Shown in pieces: positions 59,879 through 64,000 of a stretch of 64,000 nucleotides of DNA (within the stretch, counting starts at the first letter, position 1; each line of letters opens with the position of its first letter). The notes below the pieces were generated by a model. The model did no database searches and was not told where the DNA came from. It saw only the letters and a program-made list of their open reading frames with translations. Both the position numbers and the translations under genes were made by a program. The stretch is from VRUE01 sp963837735 (GTDB lineage Bacteria > Actinomycetota > Thermoleophilia > Solirubrobacterales > 70-9): the NCBI GenBank assembly GCA_963837735.1, contig CAWIOM010000010.1, positions 310,001-374,000 on the forward strand, given 5' to 3'.

Positions 59879-60946
59879 ATGACCCGCCGACCCGCCGCTC
59901 CGCAGCCGATCGCCCGCCTGGCGATCCTCGCCCTGGGGGTCGCCGCAGCGCTCGTCCTCCTGCCGGCCGCCGCCCAGGCGGCGACGAACTTCGGCAGCCG
60001 CCTCAACCACGATCCGGCGAACTCGGGCGAGTGCAAGATGCTCGGCCGCTGCACGATCGTCTCCTTCATCCATCCCGTCCGACCCCGAAGGCGATCCCTA
60101 CTCCGGCGGCGCTCCGGTCGGCGGCGTGATCGTCAAGTTCCGCATCCGCGCCTTCGCTCAGGCGCCGTCGCTGGTCACCTTCGGGCTGGCCGACATCAGC
60201 CGGCCCAACCCCGAAGACCAGGACAATGCCGTGGCGACTCCGGCGGGGACCGGGCCGACCGTGACGTCTGGACACCGGCGAAGCATCGGAAGCGCCGATC
60301 CAGGAGTTCGCCGCCCACCTGCCGGTCAAGAAGGGCCAGCACCTGGCGATCGACACCACCGACGTCGAAGCGACCTACAACGACAGCGGCAGCAAGTACA
60401 GCTACATCTTCGCGCCACCTCTGTCCGACGGCGGCGGCTCCAGGGGGTCGACGGAAGCGACCGGGGAGCTGCTGGTCGCGGCGACGATCGAGCCCGACGC
60501 CGACGGCGACGGCTTCGGCGACGAGACCCAGGACCAGTGCCCGAGCCAGGCGACCACCCAGGGCCCCTGCGACAACACGGCACCAGGGGTCGGCGGCTTC
60601 GCGTGTCTCGGGCGGCAAGATCTCCTACAGCCTCTCCGAGGCGGCGACGGTCACCTTCAAGCTCGAGAAGAAGATCCTCGGGCGCAAGGTCGGCAAGCGA
60701 TGCGTCAAGCAGACCAAGGGCAACCGGAAGAAGAAGCGCTGCGCGAAGAACTTCAGGCAGGTCGGCGCCCTCTTCAGCGGCACCGGCAGCGCCGGTGCCA
60801 ACTCGGTGACGCTGCCCAACGGCCGCAAGCTGAAGCCGGGCGCCTACCGGCTGACGCTCACCGCTCGCGACGCCGCCGGCAACGAGACGGTCAAGACGAC
60901 CAACTTCAGGGTCAAGAAGAAGAAGCACAAGAAGAAGAAGAAGTAA
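59879..60946 (+). CDS. secreted protein with calcium-binding (TSP3-like) motif and Lys-rich C-terminal domain, frame-disrupted
   Basis: From ATG 59879, with signal peptide LAILALGVAAALVLLPAAAQA and mature start ATNFGSRLNHDPANSGECKMLGRCTIVSFIHP. After frame changes near 60,080, 60,265 and 60,595 the coherent parts are IVKFRIRAFAQAPSLVTFGLADI, HLPVKKGQHLAIDTTDVEATY and DADGDGFGDETQDQCPSQA (a thrombospondin type 3-like Ca(II) loop). The final domain is GGKISYSLSEAATVTFKLEKK ... GRKLKPGAYRLTLTARDAAGNETVKTTNFRVKKKKHKKKKK. This end domain is common in secreted proteins of Solirubrobacterales-type bacteria. The stop overlaps the tRNA-Gly gene on the other strand by 1 bp. Function unknown; a surface or adhesive role is likely. 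Confidence 0.7.
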   Translation: MTRRPAAPQPIARLAILALGVAAALVLLPAAAQAATNFGSRLNHDPANSGECKMLGRCTIVSFIHPVRPRRRSLLRRRSGRRRDRQVPHPRLRSGAVAGHLRAGRHQPAQPRRPGQCRGDSGGDRADRDVWTPAKHRKRRSRSSPPTCRSRRASTWRSTPPTSKRPTTTAAASTATSSRHLCPTAAAPGGRRKRPGSCWSRRRSSPTPTATASATRPRTSARARRPPRAPATTRHQGSAASRVSGGKISYSLSEAATVTFKLEKKILGRKVGKRCVKQTKGNRKKKRCAKNFRQVGALFSGTGSAGANSVTLPNGRKLKPGAYRLTLTARDAAGNETVKTTNFRVKKKKHKKKKK

Positions 60947-61016
60947 GCGGCGGACGGGAATCGAACCCGCGTCATCAGCTTGGAAGGCTGAGGCTCTACC
61001 GTTGAGCTACCGCCGC
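60946..61016 (-). tRNA. tRNA-Gly (anticodon UCC)
   Basis: A 71-base tRNA on the minus strand. The acceptor GCGGCGG (61016-61010) pairs with CCGCCGC (60953-60947), with discriminator U at 60946. The anticodon loop CTTCCAA gives anticodon UCC (forward GGA at 60982-60984). The T-arm is CGGGTTCGATTCCCG. CCA is not encoded. Confidence 0.95.
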
Positions 61017-61064
61017 GGAGCGCCCTAAAGGTATCCCCCGGCGGCCCGTAGAGTCCCGCCGAGC

Positions 61065-61820
61065 ATGGATATCGGCGAGATCCTGGCGATCGCCGCGGCG
61101 GGCCTCGCCGCCGGCACCGTCAACACGGTTGTCGGCAGCGGTACGCTGATCACCTTTCCGGTGCTGCTCGCCTTCGGCTACTCGCCGGTGACGGCGAATG
61201 TCTCCAACACGATCGGCCTCGTCCCGGGCTCGGTCTCGGGCGCGGTCGGCTACCGTCGCGAGCTCGCCGGCCAGCGCAGCAGGGCGCTGCGGCTCGGCAG
61301 CTGCTCGGTGCTGGGCGCGACGCTCGGAGCCGCTGCGCTGCTCGTCCTGCCGGCCTCGGCGTTCAGGGCGATCGTGCCGGTCTTCATCGCCGCAGCGCTG
61401 GTCCTCGTGATCCTGCAACCGCGAATCAATCGGGCGCTGGCCCGGCGCCAATCGCGCGTCGCGCACGAGCACGGGATCCTCACCCCGCTGGCCGTCTTCG
61501 CGACCGGCGTCTACGGCGGCTACTTCGGCGCCGCTCAGGGCGTGCTGCTGCTCGGCATCCTCGGCGTCGCCCTGCCCCAGGGCATGCAGCGCACCAACGC
61601 CCTGAAGAACGTCCTCGCCGGCCTCGCCAACGGAGTCGCCGGGTTGATCTTCGCGATCGCCGCCGACGTCGCCTGGGCGCCGGCGGCGCTGATCGCGGCG
61701 GGCTCGATCGTCGGCGGCCAGGTCGGCTCGACCTACGGGCGGCGGCTCTCGCCGGACGCGCTGCGGGCGCTGATCGTCTTCGTCGGCACCGCCGCGATCG
61801 TCAAGCTGCTCGCCGAATGA
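61065..61820 (+). CDS. TauE/SafE (TSUP) family permease
   Basis: A 251-residue membrane protein with about eight helices and the TSUP signature in both halves: GLAAGTVNTVVGSGTLITFPVLLAFGYSPVTANVSNTIGLVPGSVSGAVGYRREL and GILTPLAVFATGVYGGYFGAAQGVLLLGILGVALPQGMQRTNALKNVLAGLANGVAGLIFAI. The family moves sulfite, sulfonates or other organic anions. Substrate cannot be told from sequence. Start ATG 61065; the stop overlaps a possible ATG 61817 of the next gene. It lies just after tRNA-Gly. Confidence 0.9.
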   Translation: MDIGEILAIAAAGLAAGTVNTVVGSGTLITFPVLLAFGYSPVTANVSNTIGLVPGSVSGAVGYRRELAGQRSRALRLGSCSVLGATLGAAALLVLPASAFRAIVPVFIAAALVLVILQPRINRALARRQSRVAHEHGILTPLAVFATGVYGGYFGAAQGVLLLGILGVALPQGMQRTNALKNVLAGLANGVAGLIFAIAADVAWAPAALIAAGSIVGGQVGSTYGRRLSPDALRALIVFVGTAAIVKLLAE

Positions 61821-63310
61821 GCGTCCGCGGCCGCTTGTGTTATCGCGGACTGGTCAGTACCTTCGAGCGGATGCCGGATTCGAATAGCGGACGCAGGGGT
61901 CGGGGGGCCGCGATGCTGGCGATCGCCGCCGCCGCTCTGGCGATGGCCCTGCCGGCGTCGGCCGGCGCCGTCTCCTGGTCGCAGATCCCATCGGGCACGA
62001 GCAGCGCGATCACCGCGGTCGAATACCAGGGACCGACCCGCTTCTGGTTCACGACCTCCTCGGGTGACATCTTCGGCCGCAACGGGGGCGGGGAATTCGT
62101 CCAACAGAGGGAAGGCACCGGCCTGGCGCTCAACGACATCGAGTTCCGCCCGGCTCCGAGCGAAGTCGGCCTCGCGGTCGGCAATAACGGCCAGGTGCTC
62201 CGCACGGTCAACGGCGGCACGAACTGGGTGCCTATTGCGATCGGCCCCACCCTGCTCTCGAAAACCACACCCAACGACTGCACCGCCACCCAGGCGGTCG
62301 GCAACGTCTACTCGGTGCGCTTTGCCAGCGCGGAAGTCGTCTACATCATCGGCCAGGGCTCGCAGCTCGGGCGCAGCGCAACGGCCGGGACGACCTGGGC
62401 CGACGCGAACTGGGAAGACAAAGGCACCGCGGGGCGCAGCGCCGAAGATCTCTGCAAGCTCCCGACCAGCGCCGACAACCTCGGCGACGCCTTCTTCCCG
62501 AGCCAGAACGTCGGCTACTTCTGCACCCAGATCTTCGGCGCCGTGTTCGTCACCTCCGACGGGTTGAGCAGCGCGGGCACGGAAGCGGCCGGCGGCTGCG
62601 GCAACGGCTTCACCGGCTCGCGCCGCATCGCCGGCGACCCGGCCAACCCGAACCGGATGTGGGCTGTCGGCGGCAACACCGGCAACATCTCCGGGACGGC
62701 GTCGACGGCCGATGCCTGGACGAGCTCCCAGCCCTTCGCGATCGGCAACGACACGGCCCGCGAATTCAGCGAAGCGACGGACGTCGCCTACGCGGGCGGC
62801 ACCGTTCTCTCGGCCGGCAAAGCGGGGATGATCGTCGGCTCCATCGACGGCACGACCTTCTACTTCAACGACGCCACCGGCGCCCTGGCGGCGACCGACT
62901 GGGGAGCGGCTTCGCTGGCGAGTGGCAACGACGGCGCGGTCGGCGGCGCCGGCGGAGCGCTTGCCGTGACCACCGACGCCGCGAACGTCGTGCCGCCGGG
63001 GGCCGGCGGCGGGTCGACCGCGGTCAAGGACACGAAAGCGCCGGATACGAGGATCGTCAAGAAGCCGAAGAAGAAGTCGTCGAAGCGGAAGGTCAAGTTC
63101 ACCTTCACCTCCACCGAGCCGGGATCGACCTTCGAATGCAAGTTCGACAAGGCGAAGAGGTACAGCCGCTGCAAATCGCCGCTGAAGAAGAAGGTCAAGC
63201 CGGGCAAGCACAAGCTCTTCGTGCGGGCGGTGGACCGCGCCGGCAACTCGGACCCGACGCCGGCGAAGTGGAAGTTCAAGGTCACCAAGAAGAAGAAGCA
63301 CCGCCACTAG
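61817..63310 (+). CDS. secreted Ycf48/BNR-like propeller protein with Lys-rich C-terminal domain
   Basis: 497 residues from ATG 61817, or 479 from ATG 61871 (MPDSNSGRRGRG), which gives a more normal signal peptide (MLAIAAAALAMALPASAGA). The mature part has propeller-like blades (AVSWSQIPSGTSSAITAVEYQGPTRFWFTTSSGDIFG, AVGNNGQVLRTVNGGTNWVPI, VYIIGQGSQLGRSATAGTTW). TVNGGTNW and TAGTTW are BNR/Ycf48-type sequence. The C-terminal 100 residues (PDTRIVKKPKKKSSKRKVKFTFTSTEPGSTFECKFD ... GKHKLFVRAVDRAGNSDPTPAKWKFKVTKKKKHRH) form an Ig-like domain with a basic end. Probably surface-exposed; function unknown. A strong hairpin follows. Confidence 0.75.
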   Translation: MSVRGRLCYRGLVSTFERMPDSNSGRRGRGAAMLAIAAAALAMALPASAGAVSWSQIPSGTSSAITAVEYQGPTRFWFTTSSGDIFGRNGGGEFVQQREGTGLALNDIEFRPAPSEVGLAVGNNGQVLRTVNGGTNWVPIAIGPTLLSKTTPNDCTATQAVGNVYSVRFASAEVVYIIGQGSQLGRSATAGTTWADANWEDKGTAGRSAEDLCKLPTSADNLGDAFFPSQNVGYFCTQIFGAVFVTSDGLSSAGTEAAGGCGNGFTGSRRIAGDPANPNRMWAVGGNTGNISGTASTADAWTSSQPFAIGNDTAREFSEATDVAYAGGTVLSAGKAGMIVGSIDGTTFYFNDATGALAATDWGAASLASGNDGAVGGAGGALAVTTDAANVVPPGAGGGSTAVKDTKAPDTRIVKKPKKKSSKRKVKFTFTSTEPGSTFECKFDKAKRYSRCKSPLKKKVKPGKHKLFVRAVDRAGNSDPTPAKWKFKVTKKKKHRH

Positions 63311-63319
63311 CCCGGTCGG

Positions 63320-63344
63320 GGCGGGGCCGGCTGCCGGCCCCGCC
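63320..63344. terminator. bidirectional GC-rich terminator hairpin
   Basis: GGCGGGGCCGG (63320-63330) and CCGGCCCCGCC (63334-63344) form a perfect 11-bp stem with loop CTG between two convergent stops (63310 and 63351). There is no long T-tract, common for GC-rich actinobacteria. Confidence 0.75.
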
Positions 63345-63350
63345 TTCCGC

Positions 63351-63527
63351 TCAGGGGAAGTGCGAGCAGGCCGAGCCGTCCCGGCCGGCCAGGTCTTCCT
63401 TCGTCAGGCAGTTGCTGTAGTGGAGCTCGCTGCCGATCCAGGCCATCAGCAGCAGCCCGATGACGACGATCAGGCCCAGTGCGACGGCGACGGAGCGCCT
63501 CGTTGATGCGATCACGTCCATTTTCAT
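63351..63527 (-). CDS. small single-pass membrane protein (58 aa)
   Basis: A 58-residue protein from ATG 63527 to TGA 63351. A basic start (MKMDVIASTRRS) precedes one membrane helix (VAVALGLIVVIGLLLMAWIG). The short outer part, SELHYSNCLTKEDLAGRDGSACSHFP, has two Cys that could form a disulfide. The coding reading is supported by the clean signal-anchor shape and its fit between a terminator and the next gene start region. Not recognised. An alternative start is the second ATG at 63521. Confidence 0.6.
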   Translation of the reverse strand: MKMDVIASTRRSVAVALGLIVVIGLLLMAWIGSELHYSNCLTKEDLAGRDGSACSHFP

Positions 63528-63550
63528 GGTGCGACCGTATTCGATCCGGC

Positions 63551-64000
63551 TCAGCCGATGGCGTCCTCAAGCCGATCGTCGCCGAAGAGGACCCTGCCGG
63601 CGACCTCGATACAGGGGACGCCGACCACGCCGCGCGCCCAGGCCGCATCGGTGGCTGCCCTGAGAGCGTCCTTGACGGCGGGGTCGCCGATCGCCTCGGC
63701 AAGGCCCTCGCCCGGCAGGCCGGCCGCCTCGGCGACTTCCGCCAGAACCTCGATCCGGCTCAGGTCCTCGCCGGCGGCGAAGGCCCGCCGGAAGCCCTCG
63801 GCGGCGAAGGCGCGGCCGGCGCCCTCGCGCGCCGCCCAGGTCGCCGCCCGCATCGCTGCCAGGGTGTTGTTCGGCCAGCCCGGGGGCCAGCGCAAGGGGG
63901 GAAGGCCGTAGCGCCGCGCCCGCTCCTCGACCTCCTCCGTGCGGGCCCCGCGTTCGGGCGTGTGGGCCCAGCTCCCGTGGCCGCGGAGGGCGAAGATGCC
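63551..64000 (-). CDS. DsbA-family / 2-hydroxychromene-2-carboxylate isomerase-like protein, N-terminus cut off
   Basis: The frame is open to the right edge, so at least 149 C-terminal residues are present. They read WAHTPERGARTEEVEERARRYGLPPLRWPPGWPNNTLAAMRAATWAAREGAGRAFAAEGFRRAFAAGEDLS, then IEVLAEVAEAAGLPGEGLAEAIGDPAVKDALRAATDAAWARGVVGVPCIEVAGRVLFGDDRLEDAIG. The W-P-x-x-P-N-(N/S) block, long helical insert and final GVVGVPCIEVAGRVLFGDDRLE (cis-Pro loop) match the HCCA isomerase/FrnE-like branch of thioredoxin folds. The N-terminal active-site strand is outside the window, so catalytic Ser or Cys cannot be checked. Aromatic degradation or glutathione-type isomerisation are possible roles. 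Confidence 0.8.
   Translation of the reverse strand, partial: GIFALRGHGSWAHTPERGARTEEVEERARRYGLPPLRWPPGWPNNTLAAMRAATWAAREGAGRAFAAEGFRRAFAAGEDLSRIEVLAEVAEAAGLPGEGLAEAIGDPAVKDALRAATDAAWARGVVGVPCIEVAGRVLFGDDRLEDAIG

Overview
The window is GC-rich DNA (roughly 70% G+C by eye) with dense genes, frequent GTG/TTG starts and many 4-bp ATGA/TTGA stop-start overlaps. A full coenzyme F420 pathway, SARP/BTAD-type regulation and secreted proteins ending in Lys-rich 'chaperone-like' C-terminal domains point to Actinomycetota, most likely class Thermoleophilia (Solirubrobacterales or relatives). The class placement is an inference from gene content. Many genes that are clearly single homologues are broken by one-base frame changes, with conserved protein sequence on both sides of each break. 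This looks more like residual indel error in a long-read or metagenomic assembly than true decay, and I annotate such loci as single genes.

Region 1 (1-23.4 kb) is a surface-polysaccharide locus. It holds the end of a heparin-lyase-like polysaccharide lyase, an exostosin-type glycosyltransferase, a secreted PQQ-type sugar dehydrogenase with PKD domain, and a WbuB-like glycosyltransferase. A minus-strand operon follows (D-glucuronyl C5-epimerase, polysaccharide deacetylase, Wzx flippase, GT2), then a GT4 transferase. A second minus-strand operon reads Wzc-type chain-length/BY-kinase, O-antigen ligase/polymerase, CelD-like acetyltransferase and cupin/JmjC-like protein. Next come a second ligase with TPRs, a zinc-ribbon membrane protein, two coiled-coil proteins, a BTAD regulator, an LPFTG-anchored surface protein and the initiating polyprenyl glycosylphosphotransferase. 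An epimerase, a deacetylase and a heparin-lyase-like enzyme in one locus suggest a uronic-acid polymer that is tailored after synthesis.

Region 2 (23.4-33.7 kb) carries central carbon genes matching the ethylmalonyl-CoA pathway: an acyl-CoA dehydrogenase (candidate methylsuccinyl-CoA dehydrogenase), an SCP2-like protein, a MaoC hydratase, ethylmalonyl-CoA mutase and crotonyl-CoA carboxylase/reductase. ClpS, RmuC and YgfZ are interspersed. Region 3 (33.7-38.2 kb) has metal homeostasis genes (DtxR-type repressor plus Nramp transporter), an NMT1-type binding lipoprotein and an aquaporin. Region 4 (38.2-43.6 kb) is coenzyme F420: FbiC converging on npdG-cofD-cofC-cofE.

Region 5 (43.6-52.6 kb) looks like leucine/ketone-body catabolism: an SDR, a FlK-like thioesterase, HMG-CoA lyase, an acyl-CoA carboxylase beta subunit, an ABC exporter, acetoacetyl-CoA synthetase and a metallo-beta-lactamase-fold hydrolase. 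Region 6 (52.6-64 kb) has four tRNAs (Leu-CAA, Leu-UAG, Trp-CCA, Gly-UCC), a processive GT2 synthase, an ArsR-DUF2892-MMPL module with a visible palindromic operator, three secreted repeat proteins, a TauE/SafE permease and the end of a DsbA-family isomerase. No stretch longer than about 300 bases lacks a gene. I saw no CRISPR array, insertion sequence, prophage, rRNA or replication origin.
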